From the NCBI GenBank assembly GCA_018398765.1, contig JAHBMJ010002317.1, positions 6,030 to 16,029 on the forward strand: DNA of 10,000 bases, in the 5' to 3' direction. A program made the translations under genes and the position numbers. The notes below the pieces were generated by a model, which saw nothing but the letters and a program-made list of their open reading frames with translations, had not been told where the DNA came from and ran no database searches. This document shows positions 1-7,799 of the stretch, one piece after another. Numbering within the stretch: position 1 is the first letter of the stretch; every line of letters starts with the position of its first letter. Source of the DNA: Chromera velia (lineage: Eukaryota; Sar; Chromeraceae).

Positions 1-29
1 CACACACACACACACACACACACACACAC
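1..29. repeat. (CA)n microsatellite, cut by window edge
   Basis: Pure CA dinucleotide run beginning at the first base. It lies downstream of the minus-strand gene's stop codon, so it is 3' UTR or intergenic. Its true length is unknown because it runs off the window. Confidence 0.95.
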
Positions 30-70
30 CATGACGCACACAGTGGCCTCCTCTCTCAGACACAAGCATG

Positions 71-125
<55 letters not shown>
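71..125. repeat. (CT)n-(CA)n compound microsatellite
   Basis: About 13 CT units run directly into about 14 CA units. It ends five bases from the TGA (132-130) of the minus-strand gene, so it should form the start of that gene's 3' UTR as (TG)n(AG)n. No AATAAA-like signal is seen between the stop codon and the window edge. Confidence 0.93.
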
Positions 126-127
<2 letters not shown>

Positions 128-129
128 AG

Positions 130-2467
130 TCACTCGATCACAGCCCCAAACCCCAACGCACCCGGGAGCACACTTCGTGGAGTAGCGATCACCCCCGCAC
201 CAGCAAAGAACGAAGGAAGGAAGATGTTCAGAGGCGCCAGGGTGGCGGCGACCGCCGCCCCGAAGTCCGGGGCGAAGACGTTCACGGGTGCCGTCAGAAG
301 GGAGGGCCCGACCCGGAACTCGGGGGCGAACACCATTGAGGACGCGGTGCTGAAGCTGGTCGCAAACCAAAACTCCACTGCCCAATTGCCCGAGGGCGCC
401 AGATCGACCGAAGGACCTGACTGGAAATATGGAGCAAACGTAATTGCGGGGGCGCAATCGAGCGCAAACCCCACCACCTTTTCGGGTGCGTATGAGGGAG
501 GGCTACCTCCGCCCTTGCAGGGTGTCTTCCCGTCCCCCTCACTCTCTGGGGGACGCGGGAGGGCGGCGTAGGCTTTTTCTTCCCTCAGGCTCTCGGCAGA
601 CGAAAGGGAAAAACCTGGAGAGCCAAAGCCCTCCAAAAAATCATCCTCTGTAGAGTTTCCATTCCCTCCTCGAACTCTGTCCTTCCTCCTTTTCTTTCCC
701 CTCACTTCCCCTTCCTCCGCCAACTGAAGCAATCTCCGTCTCCTTTCTCTCAACCGTCTCCGGCGTCTCTCCTCCTTCACCTCTGGCACAACTTCCCATG
801 GGTCCAACCCCTCATCAAACGCCAACAACCGCGCCTCTGCACGTGGAATCGCTCCCGTCTCCACCGTGGCTCTCTCCCCCCAGGGCTCATCACACTGCCA
901 ACCCTCACTCCCTCCGTTCTCCCGACGCAGTTTTTTATCCAACCACCCGTCGTCAAAAAAGTCCAAAAAATTCAAATTGAAACGATCCTCCGGGTTCCCT
1001 TTCTCATGTGACTTCTTGTCTGCATCAGAAAAGGCCCCACTGAGAAGACCGTCCAAACCAATGAATGTGCCTTTATCCCTTTGCTCTCCAGCCTCCTCGC
1101 TCAAACTGCCTTCTTCAGTCCTTTCCCTCTCGCCCTCTCCCTCCTCGTTCAGTTGGGGGGGCTGAAGGAAGTCCATGAAGAGGGTGCTGCATTTGCCCCC
1201 GAGGAGCGAGTGGACGACGTCGACGTGCTCTGAGGGCGCGTGGTTCCATGCACCCCTAGATGCACCCTCCATCTCTGACACGTCGAGAGAGGCAAGAGAA
1301 AGAGACAGGGGACCAGAAGAAGAAGAAGAAGAAGAAGAGGGAGAAGAGACGGAGGAATCTACTAAGGGAACTTCGGTGACTGCCGTTTCACGCCCTGTGA
1401 CTCTGCTTCGTCCTGCGTGGGCTGCCGTTTCACTTTGCGTGACTGCGTTTGTTTCTGTGCTGTCGGAATCTTCTTCTGTGAGCATGTCGCAGAGGGGATT
1501 GGAGGGGTCATCCTTTTCCCCTTCAATATTGCCGGTTACATTGTCGCTTTTGTCTGTTGGCAGAGAGCACTTTTCAGTTTCTGCGTATTCTTCTACGTCA
1601 GACGGAACTGAACTGCCGCCCGCCCGGAGGGAGTGACTCCTTTTTTTTTCTGTTTTTCCCTCTCCTCCTGTTTCTTCTGCTACTGACACGGTTGTTTCAT
1701 TGTGACTGTCTTCTGTCTGATTGACATTCCCATTCTCGAACAATCTTTTTTGTCTTCTTTGCGCTTGTTCAAGGGCTCTACGTTTTGATTGTGATTTGTA
1801 AACATGTTTCGACTCTGTGACGGAGTGCTCATGAACGCACTCAATCAGCCTCCTCCTCCTCTCCCTCTGCTCTGCCCCCCTCGGGCCACTCCACTCAGTG
1901 GGCCATCCAACCTTGTCGGGATTCTCCAAAACGGTCCTTTGGAACACCTGCATGAAAAGGAACGAGCGAGCGAGAGGGCAAAGATCCACCGAGGCGAGCG
2001 ACTACAGCAAAAAGGTCAATAATTCACCATCTGTATTCATGAACCAACAAAGTCGCCTGAAAAAGCTGCGACAGAGTTCACACAGCACTCCTCGCAGCTC
2101 GGAAACACACGCGGACAGGCAAAACAAACGTGCAGCGAGCGAAGACGCAAGCTTGACAGGACACGGTCGTGAAACGAGACCCCTCGACGGTCCGACCGAT
2201 CGCCCGACCTGAGGGGTGACTTCTGCCAGCCTCCTGACTCCGAATGTGGCCATGTTCTCGATGTGTTCCCTTCCCGTGGGCTTCGGGCATGTGCCTTCGG
2301 GCAGACACCTGGCGTAGTGTTTGAACCTGTCGTTGAGGAAACATTGGTAACCCTCGACCGCGCAGGTGCGGGAAAAGTAGCAGTTGTCCCAGGGCCAGAC
2401 GGGCTGGGGCCCCTTTACCACTCGCATCTCGGGTGTCACATCCTCCTTCTTCATGCACTGCTTCAGA

Positions 2468-2537
<70 letters not shown>

Positions 2538-3796
2538 AGCAGAGCGCGTGGACGAGCGATCTCATATTCTATTCAAACGACAGGGGGTGATGGGGAAGAA
2601 ACAGGGAGGAGCCTCCAGACCTTGGAGGCAGGCCTCTGCTCCTGGCAGACGAGATTCAAGACAAAGGAAGAAACATACTGCAAGTTGACAGCCATAGAGC
2701 CTGCCTGACGAACTGACCAACTCACACAAAAAGACAGACAAACAGACAAACAGACAGGCAGACAGACAGGCAGACTGGTAGACAGAAAAAAGAACGAACA
2801 CGCAAACTAGCCATTGACACTTCCACACAGAGGCAGTCATCGTCACAGTCTCCCATGTACGTGCAGGGGAACTTCTCCCACCCGGCCTCAAGGTGACTGT
2901 CCCACTCATTCACTGCAGCAGCAATCAGAAGAAAACAAAGGAATGAAAAACAAACACAAATGGAGAAAAAGACACAAACGCAGGGAGTCAACAACGGGGT
3001 ACTCAGGATCTCTGTCAGTTCATCCATCCATGTATTTTTTATTATATATCCATGCAGCTTTCGACAATTAAAGGACTCCAATGAGAGCCCCACACAAAAA
3101 CAGGCAAGCGCGACACATCGTCATCGTCTCATGGCCTCTTTAATTCCAAAAACAGGGATCACAAAGACAGTCCACCTTGCAATGTCCCACTTGATCACTT
3201 TTGCTGTTTTGTTCACAGAAATTGAATGGATCACTCGTCGATTCTATGAAAAGTCGGAACACATAGGTGAAAAGGTCACTTCCACAAAGTCATGAATGGG
3301 CATGTGACTTACGTTGGCAGCTTGTCTTGAGAGTGACTTTGTGCTCGCACCCAAGGTTGAGATGCAACGTCTCAGGTAAGACGATTGACTCGATCATCTC
3401 TGTGGTGTAGTGGAACCCCAAAGCCTCCCCTGTTCTCTCACTCGAGAAGGACCACACGCCCATCACATTCTCAGAGAAGACCCTCAAGTACTCCATCGAG
3501 CCCTCTTCTGCGCTGCGTCTGATCTCCTCCTGGATGAAATCTTCGTTCTCTTCATGGTAGGTGATCTTCAGCATGTGCTCTCTGTTCAGGTACAGTTGGT
3601 GTTGATTCTCCGACCCGACTAGAGAGTACGCAATTGCCTCGTTGGTCGGAAACAGCTTTCTGAAGACAGAGCACTCACGCAGGAGCTTCTCGGACTCGTC
3701 TTCGGGAGGTGGGTAGACGTGGCACTTCATCGCGTGTTCCGCTGTTGCGCCCAAGAAGCACAAGGCAAGAAGCCGCACGACCACCAACATCTTCAT
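130..3796 (-). CDS. Predicted secreted Cys-rich protein with 18-residue C-terminal repeats, four exons
   Basis: Proposed exons on the minus strand are 3796-3313, 2912-2821, 2469-2209 and 1947-130. Introns are GTAAGT..GCAG, GTGTCA..GCAG and GTCGGG..GCAG. Lengths 484+92+261+1818 give 885 codons including TGA, and the phases agree at every junction. Residues 1-19 form a signal peptide (hydrophobic core LVVVRLLALCFLG, likely cut after ATA). Residues 20-279 hold 14 cysteines. The stretch 222-253 (NCYFSRTC, GYQCF, HYARC, TC) loosely resembles the small CBM1-like Cys-rich modules of algae and dinoflagellates. Residues 280-764 look disordered: acidic and Ser-rich runs, a poly-Ser tract near 486, an aromatic patch FLDFFDDGWLDKK near 615, and a very basic cluster at 671-706. 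Residues 765-872 are six 18-residue repeats of type FAPxF..G....AP.NV. The start was chosen as the first ATG before the signal peptide. I do not recognise the family and infer no function beyond secretion. The two weaker donors are supported mainly by frame continuity. Confidence 0.72.
169..492 (-). repeat. 54-bp degenerate coding minisatellite (six 18-residue units)
   Basis: Six consecutive units of exactly 54 bp encode the end of the secreted protein on the minus strand. Unit starts read YAPEK, FAPYF, WAVEF, FAPEF, FAPDF and FLPSF, followed by a 12-residue tail and TGA. The same DNA is open on the plus strand across 68-571, where it also gives 18-residue units built on GA pairs (for example KTFTGA and NVIAGA). 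The minus reading is preferred because it continues a 606-codon exon that splices in frame to the upstream exons. Confidence 0.75.
1315..1338. repeat. (GAA)n trinucleotide run encoding poly-Ser
   Basis: An imperfect GAA/AGA run inside the large minus-strand exon, read there as TCT/TCC serine codons (near residue 486). It is in frame, so length changes alter only the serine count. Confidence 0.85.
2473..2533. repeat. (CA)n-(GA)n compound microsatellite forming an intron acceptor tract
   Basis: About 16 CA units followed by about 14 GA units. On the minus strand this is (TC)n then (TG)n ending in GCAG at the acceptor of intron 2, so the microsatellite supplies the whole pyrimidine/UG tract immediately before exon 3 (2469-2209). 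Confidence 0.9.
2732..2787. repeat. Imperfect (AGAC)n tetranucleotide repeat in intron 2
   Basis: About 13 imperfect units of GACA/AACA/GGCA lie within intron 2 of the secreted-protein gene, near its donor side. On the minus strand they read as TGTC/TGCC units. Confidence 0.85.
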
Positions 3797-4221
3797 ATTG
3801 TTTTGTCTTGACCGATCGGTCGACAGAGCAAACGGGCAGTGGTCTGAGCTTCAGGAATGAGGCACAACCCCTCGCCGTTTGCGGGGGCGACCTCTAAAAG
3901 ACGAAACGGCGACAGTGTCCTAGGGCAACACTAAATCACTTATATAGCACTTATCACTTAAATCCCACGGAGAACGCATGAATATGTGAAGACAACAGCT
4001 TCACTTCAGGACGTCGATCTCTGAAGACACAGCTAGCTGTGTATAGACTTATCAAGTCTTTGAACTGCATGCCTTTCCATGCATGCAGAAGCTATATATA
4101 TATTCATATATATACACTGTATATACATTTTCGCGTGTATATAAACACGTGGGGTATTTGTGTATCGGTATAAGTGCATGCCGCACGCGAAGAGAAAATT
4201 GCTCTGTGCGAATTAAATTAA
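3797..4221. promoter_or_regulatory. 5' flank of the secreted-protein gene; AT-rich intergenic DNA
   Basis: No credible gene. On the minus strand the start codon lies 13 bases downstream of a perfect 12-bp palindrome GACCGATCGGTC (3810-3821). Three CACTTA copies (3937-3942, 3948-3953, 3955-3960) surround a TATATA (3941-3946) about 145 bases upstream of the ATG. Further out there is a TATATA-rich block (4093-4146), including GTATATAAAC at 4137-4146 on the plus strand, and a CATGCATGC at 4078-4086. Promoter function is inferred from position only. Confidence 0.35.
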
Positions 4222-4731
4222 ACTAGCCTGGCCTGTCAAAAAAGTGAGCCGGTGAAGATCACCAGGCCCGTCAAATATCCCTGGCCTGTCAAAAAATTTC
4301 TTGAGGGTTCGTGGATGCATAGCACGTCCCAGCATACCGGCTGTTAGTCCCGTCAAAATAGCGTGTACATGGCCTGTCAAAATAGCCTGGCGCAGGCTGG
4401 TTAGTTAGCTCGGCTGGCAGGCTCGCCAAAAATCCCTGGCCTGTCAAACATTTATGGCCCGTCAAATGTCCCCCGCCGGATAATTTTAATTCCAAGGCAC
4501 TCACCTTTTTCACGGGCGCGAGTCATATGGCGCGGCGCGCGCAAGGCACTCACCCCGGGGGAGTCACCCGGCCGTATAGCATTTGGTTAATTTTTCGCTT
4601 GCGGGACCATTTTTGACGGTAGTCTTTCCGGGGCCGGTCGCGCGTGGTTGGGGCGCGTGGTTTGTATCTAAAAAAACGCATGCACGCGCGTGTGGCTAAA
4701 AAAAAAAGGCTCGCTGGGTTAAGTATAGTAG
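4222..4731. repeat. Tandem ~510-bp repeat unit, copy 1
   Basis: Begins ACTAGCCTGG and ends AAGTATAGTAG, where copy 2 starts. The first 245 bases carry seven copies of GGCCTGTCAAA or a one- to two-base variant (4230, 4265, 4283, 4347, 4371, 4438, 4456). The second half holds CAAGGCACTCACC twice (4493-4505, 4542-4554), GC-rich CGCG-containing blocks, and an A-run before GGCTCGCTGGG. No long ORF, terminal inverted repeat or recognisable transposase or polymerase sequence. It could be a satellite or a non-coding fragment of a larger element. Confidence 0.85.
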
Positions 4732-5237
4732 ACTAGCCTGGCCTGTTAAAAAAGTGAGCTGGTAAAGATCACCAGGCCTGTCAAATATCCCTGGCCTGTC
4801 AAAAAATTTCTTGAGGGTTCGTGGATGCATAGCACATCTCAACATACCGGCCGTTAGTCCCGTCAAAATAGCGTGTACATGGCCTGTCAAAATAACCTGG
4901 TGCAGGCTGGTTAGTAAGCTCGGCTGGCAGGCTCACCAAAAATCCCTGGCCTGTCAAACATTTATGGCCCACCAAATATCCCCAGCCGGATAATTTTAAT
5001 TCCAAGGCACTCACCTTTTTCGCGGGTGCAAGTCATATGGCGCGGCACGCGCAAGGCACTCACCCCGGGGGAGTCACCCATAGCGCTTGGTTAATTTTTC
5101 GTTTGCGGGACTATTTTTAACGGTAGTCTTTCCGGGGCTGGTCACACGTGGTTGGGGCGCGTGGTGTATATCTAAAAAAACGCATGCACGCGCGTGTAGC
5201 TAAAAAAAAAAGGCTCGCTGGGTTAAGTATAGTAGAC
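4732..5237. repeat. Tandem ~510-bp repeat unit, copy 2
   Basis: Aligns to copy 1 over its full length at an offset of 510, falling to 504 after a 6-base gap (GGCCGT, present at 4570-4575 and absent after 5079). By eye I count about 31 substitutions, about 28 of them transitions and roughly half at CpG. Most show copy 2 carrying TG or CA where copy 1 keeps CG. The sequence after 5237 is unrelated to the start of the unit. Confidence 0.85.
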
Positions 5238-5372
5238 ACGAGAGTAGGCGTACACTGCGCGCCGACCGATGTATCGTGGTGGGTTCTCCCATAATCGAGT
5301 CCGGCATCGAAAGGGGGACACAAACAAAAGTTCTTATCATAAAACGATCGGGGACGGGTATGGGGCGGGCCG

Positions 5373-5378
5373 TATAAA
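5373..5378 (+). promoter_or_regulatory. Possible TATA box
   Basis: TATAAA follows GGGGCGGGCC and lies about 95 bases upstream of CAACAATGGCC. The spacing suits a eukaryotic core promoter, but there is no independent support and chance occurrence is quite possible. Confidence 0.25.
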
Positions 5379-5473
5379 CAGTGCATGCTGTCATACTTTT
5401 TCTCGTTCCTCTTTTTGCAATATAACTACACCCAGAAAGTTGGGGAACGTATCAATCGTTCACTCTAACAACA

Positions 5474-5698
5474 ATGGCCATGCATGCAGTAAGCAGATTG
5501 AATCATACAACTCAAGTCAAGTTGAGTTTTGAAGGAAAACAGCATTTCAAAAGCTTCAGAGTATATATGCACAGGCCATCTTATAGAGAAATTTTTATGT
5601 GTCGCTTAATTAGTTGGGCCCAAATGGCAACTATGTGCGCACGAATCAAAATTGCGCTGGGGGCTTATAGTCCGCCCGGGAGTTCTAACTCCACCTAG
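5474..5698 (+). CDS. Small ORF or candidate first exon, 74 codons
   Basis: Starts ATGGCCATGCATGCA in a good context (CAACAATGG) downstream of a TATA-like box, and ends at TAG before the (ATCA)n run. The product is basic with no signal peptide, membrane segment or known motif. The first codons are followed at once by a GTAAGC donor-like site at 5489, so translation could equally be spliced out after MAMHA. None of its strong donors gives the phase needed to join the exon at 6101. It may instead be body sequence of the repeat that ends in (ATCA)n. I do not recognise it. Confidence 0.2.
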   Translation: MAMHAVSRLNHTTQVKLSFEGKQHFKSFRVYMHRPSYREIFMCRLISWAQMATMCARIKIALGAYSPPGSSNST

Positions 5699-5706
5699 GG
5701 TTTGGC

Positions 5707-5746
<40 letters not shown>
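5707..5746. repeat. (ATCA)10 microsatellite, possible retroelement tail
   Basis: Ten perfect ATCA units follow a GGAGTTCTAACTCC inverted repeat (near 5681-5694) that weakly resembles a tRNA-type B box. This arrangement is seen at the 3' ends of SINEs and some non-LTR elements. AGTATAGTA directly follows the tract and also occurs near 5228-5236, upstream of the candidate element. Retroelement identity is only an inference. Confidence 0.8.
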
Positions 5747-6100
5747 GTATAGTAAGATTTGGATATGATTTAGACCTAAAATGCAAATTTCTACATAAGT
5801 GGTACCCATGCAGTCAGATCCAGACGTGACTATAGTATAGTAAGATATTGCATGCATGTTTAATTTTTGAATAAAATTGTGGAACAAACGCATTAGCAAA
5901 CACACACACAGCAGAAGAAGAGGAAGAGGCAGATAAAAAAGTATAAACGACGCCAGGCCCTTCATCATATCCCTCTTTCGTCCCCCCCCCTTTTCCATAA
6001 CTTTGCTAGAGACCCTTCCCCGAACAGGGGGAGTTCCGGGAGCACCACGCTACCCATACCTGATTGCTCGGTTCCCTTAATTGATTAATTCTCCTTTCAG

Positions 6101-6288
6101 GTCCGAATCCAAAACCTCTTTCCAAGTATTTCTGGGCTCCTTTTCCCATTGTTTGCGTCCTCTTCCTCGTCTCCCTCACCCTCCTCATCCTCTTCTTCAT
6201 CGTTAAACGCCTCTACCTACATATTCTTGATGGGCTTGAACCAGGGTTGCCGATTTTTTCGGTGGTAGACAAGCTTCATTACCGGTAA
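6101..6288 (+). CDS. Last exon of a single-pass membrane protein, now read into the hAT element
   Basis: A strong acceptor (TTGATTAATTCTCCTTTCAG, ending at 6100) opens an exon in the frame that starts with two bases of a split codon. It encodes PNPKPLSKYFWAPFP, a transmembrane helix IVCVLFLVSLTLLILFFIV, then the basic stop-transfer KRLYLHILDGLE. By the positive-inside rule the tail is cytoplasmic. Pyrimidine-ending codons dominate. At 6242 the frame enters a hAT-type transposon and continues as PGLPIFSVVDKLHYR to TAA at 6286-6288, so the present allele would carry an element-derived tail. Upstream exons were not identified; they must end with one base of a codon. The family is not recognised. 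Confidence 0.55.
6234..6241. repeat. Left target-site duplication of the hAT element
   Basis: GCTTGAAC, directly abutting the left inverted repeat. In the host frame it covers the last base of GGG, CTT, GAA and the first base of the next codon. Confidence 0.85.
6242..6250 (+). repeat. Left terminal inverted repeat (hAT)
   Basis: CAGGGTTGC, a perfect inverse match to the right end at 7800-7808. Similarity further inward is patchy until the subterminal ACCGGT block. Confidence 0.88.
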
Positions 6289-6300
6289 CCGGTAATTACC
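6278..6300. promoter_or_regulatory. Left subterminal palindromic block (ACCGGT motif)
   Basis: ATTACCGGTAACCGGTAAT followed by TACC, a near-palindrome carrying two ACCGGT cores. It is mirrored at the right end and is a candidate transposase-binding region. Confidence 0.6.
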
Positions 6301-6363
6301 AGTAGAGTTTGCTGGCAGTTGGCAAAGACTTGGCAGAATTCTAACAGTCACTAACACTTTTCA

Positions 6364-6384
6364 ATAACCTAAGTCCTAGGTTAT
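6364..6384. repeat. Short hairpin inside the hAT element
   Basis: An 8-bp perfect stem (ATAACCTA / TAGGTTAT) with a five-base loop, AGTCC. A three-unit TCAA/ATCA run follows. Function unknown. Confidence 0.5.
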
Positions 6385-6471
6385 AAGTCAATCAATCAAT
6401 CACTTAAGGCTAGACTTAAGGTCAATTCAAAAAGTCAATGCGTCATCTGTAGGGACAGCTATACGGCCAGT

Positions 6472-6687
6472 GTGCTTAAAGATGACGCAGGTCGAAGCGA
6501 TGGGTCCCGTCCTGCACTTGGCACCCAAAAACAGAGAACTACTGGCCGCAATGACCACAGCTGGCCCAGACAGATGCACCTGCGCGATTCCAACAACGGA
6601 AAGAGTCCGCCTCAAAGTTTGGGCGGTCCCCCCAAACCAGTGCTCCAGCCTCCAAAGAAAGACCCGCCGCTAAAAGCTGATGTCTGA
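6472..6687 (+). other. GC-richer open stretch inside the hAT element
   Basis: A 71-codon open frame, rich in Pro, Lys, Asp and Gln, lies in a segment clearly more GC-rich than the element's ends. A second plus frame and a minus frame are open over much the same interval, so coding is not established. Captured host sequence is one explanation. No known domain is seen. Confidence 0.2.
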
Positions 6688-6789
6688 GGCCTCAAAGGGC
6701 TTCTGACTCCGGAGACTCAGGGGGGTGGAGATTTGCCATCTGCAAGCAAGCAGACATAAAAGAATCATAAGTAAATAAGCGAACAGAAA

Positions 6790-6920
6790 CAGGGAAAGCG
6801 AGTATGTGAACAAAAGGCGGTTGGGCGTTTGTAGAGACAGGGAGGGCAAGTATGTGAACGAAAGGCAATTAGGTTTATGTATGAGCAGACAGAGACAGGG
6901 AGAGCGAGTATGGGAACGAA
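6790..6920. repeat. Three imperfect ~50-bp tandem units inside the hAT element
   Basis: Units start at 6790, 6838 and 6896 with CAGGG followed by RRRGCRAGTATGKGAACRAA, then diverge. Spacing is 48 and 58 bases. It may be an internal enhancer-like array or a minisatellite typical of hAT interiors. Confidence 0.65.
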
Positions 6921-7005
6921 AAGCGAGTGGACCTTTGTGTATAATTATAATTAAGCGGACGATGTTGAGGCAAACGGGGGGAGCAGAGTAGAGGAAGAGG
7001 TGTAG

Positions 7006-7398
7006 GTACAAGAAGAGGAGGCGGGGGAAGAAAGGCCCAGAGACCCACCGCCTTCAGAGAGAAGAGGGAAGAAAAGAGGAAAACGCAGCGTAGAAGAAGA
7101 AGGCTCTCCAAAACATGCTATGATTCGTGTTCTCCCCCCCTCTACCCCAGCCTCTGCTAGTGTTCAGTCCCCTCAGGTGCCGGTCGCTCCGACTTCTTTT
7201 TATAGCTGCGGTGCAGCAGCCGCATCCGCCCCTTTCTCTTTCCATCCGAGACCATCCAGCCTTAGACCTAGCCGTACCACGGGGGGAGCTCAAGGAGGCA
7301 ATGTTCTTCTTACTCCTCCCCCCTCAGCAAACCGGGCAGGGGCTACGCAAGTACAGAGCCGCAGCCTTACCATCTCCTCGTTTTTCAGAAAGAAGTAA
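7006..7398 (+). other. Low-complexity open stretch, possible captured coding fragment
   Basis: An open frame of 130 codons ends in TAA. The first part is charged (runs of E, R and K up to codon 38); after the ATG at 7120 it becomes Pro/Ser/Ala-rich. A TAG at 7003-7005 separates it from a further 16 open codons of similar character (from 6955). The composition resembles a disordered host protein segment rather than a transposase. It may be a captured, decayed gene fragment, or simply biased DNA. Confidence 0.25.
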
Positions 7399-7746
7399 AC
7401 TTTTTCCGTCTCTTACTTTGATCGCTCTCTAACGATGGTCATGGCCTGATATACAGAGAAGCAGAACAGTGAGAGATGAAGCAAAGTCAAAAAAGAGAGT
7501 AGTTGTTAGACAGACGCTGTCATAGAGCTGTTAGAACTTTTTGCCACTTATAGGGGTGAAACAGTTAAAAATTTATATTTTTTAATATTTTTTTTATTTT
7601 TTTTTGTGTGTGAATAGGCTTTTTAAATGCTAATAAACACTTAAAAACATGTTTTTGAAGGTTGACGCCGCAAACAAATTTTTTTTTTTTTGGACCCTAA
7701 TTTTTATCAATTTTTTTTGTCGGTAAAAGGAAGGCAGACTGAGGCC

Positions 7747-7771
7747 ATTACCGGTTACCGGCAATTGCCGG
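7747..7771. promoter_or_regulatory. Right subterminal palindromic block (ACCGGT motif)
   Basis: ATTACCGGTTACCGG followed by CAATTGCCGG, closely matching the left block in both orientations and at a similar distance from the element end. Confidence 0.6.
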
Positions 7772-7799
7772 TAGACTAGACCTGTTACCAACTAGAAAA

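Larger units (their letters stand above)
5238..6100. other. Spacer upstream of the membrane-protein exon
   Basis: No gene is recognised with confidence. Contents: a GC-rich block with a TATA-like box (5361-5378), a 74-codon plus-strand ORF (5474-5698), an (ATCA)10 run (5707-5746), a 13-base direct repeat AGTATAGTAAGAT (5746-5758 and 5834-5846), a short CA/GAA-rich stretch (5900-5930), a run of nine C (about 5983-5991), and a pyrimidine-rich branch/acceptor region ending CTCCTTTCAG at 6100. It is probably largely intron or 5' flank of the gene whose last exon begins at 6101. Confidence 0.4.

Noticed and set aside
68-571. Plus-strand 167-codon ORF with GA-rich 18-residue repeats
   Set aside because: It starts inside a microsatellite and is antisense to a 606-codon exon that splices in phase. 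Kept only as a finding about dual open frames.
4230-4976. CRISPR-like array from repeated GGCCTGTCAAA
   Set aside because: The repeats are only 11 bp, spacing is irregular, the intervening sequence is shared between the two copies, and the window is eukaryotic.
4289-5014. Short minus-strand ORFs within the 510-bp repeats (FDRPG-rich)
   Set aside because: The peptide repeats simply translate the GGCCTGTCAAA motif, and the frame is not preserved consistently between copies.
4222-5237. Pair of LTRs of a retrotransposon
   Set aside because: The copies are directly adjacent with no internal domain and no TG..CA ends, so a tandem duplication explains them better.
5650-5700. tRNA gene with a B-box-like GAGTTCTAACTCC
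   Set aside because: No cloverleaf with acceptor stem and A box could be formed around it. At most it is a degenerate SINE head.
5744-5998. Minus-strand ORF with a hydrophobic Leu/Phe stretch
   Set aside because: The hydrophobic run is the complement of a short GAAGAGG/CA-rich low-complexity stretch, and the ORF overlaps the (ATCA)n end. No splice or promoter support.
6006-6200. Minus-strand Arg/Lys-rich ORF
   Set aside because: It is the complement of the pyrimidine acceptor tract and the membrane helix codons. The plus-strand reading has an acceptor, a stop-transfer signal and a frame that closes across the transposon.
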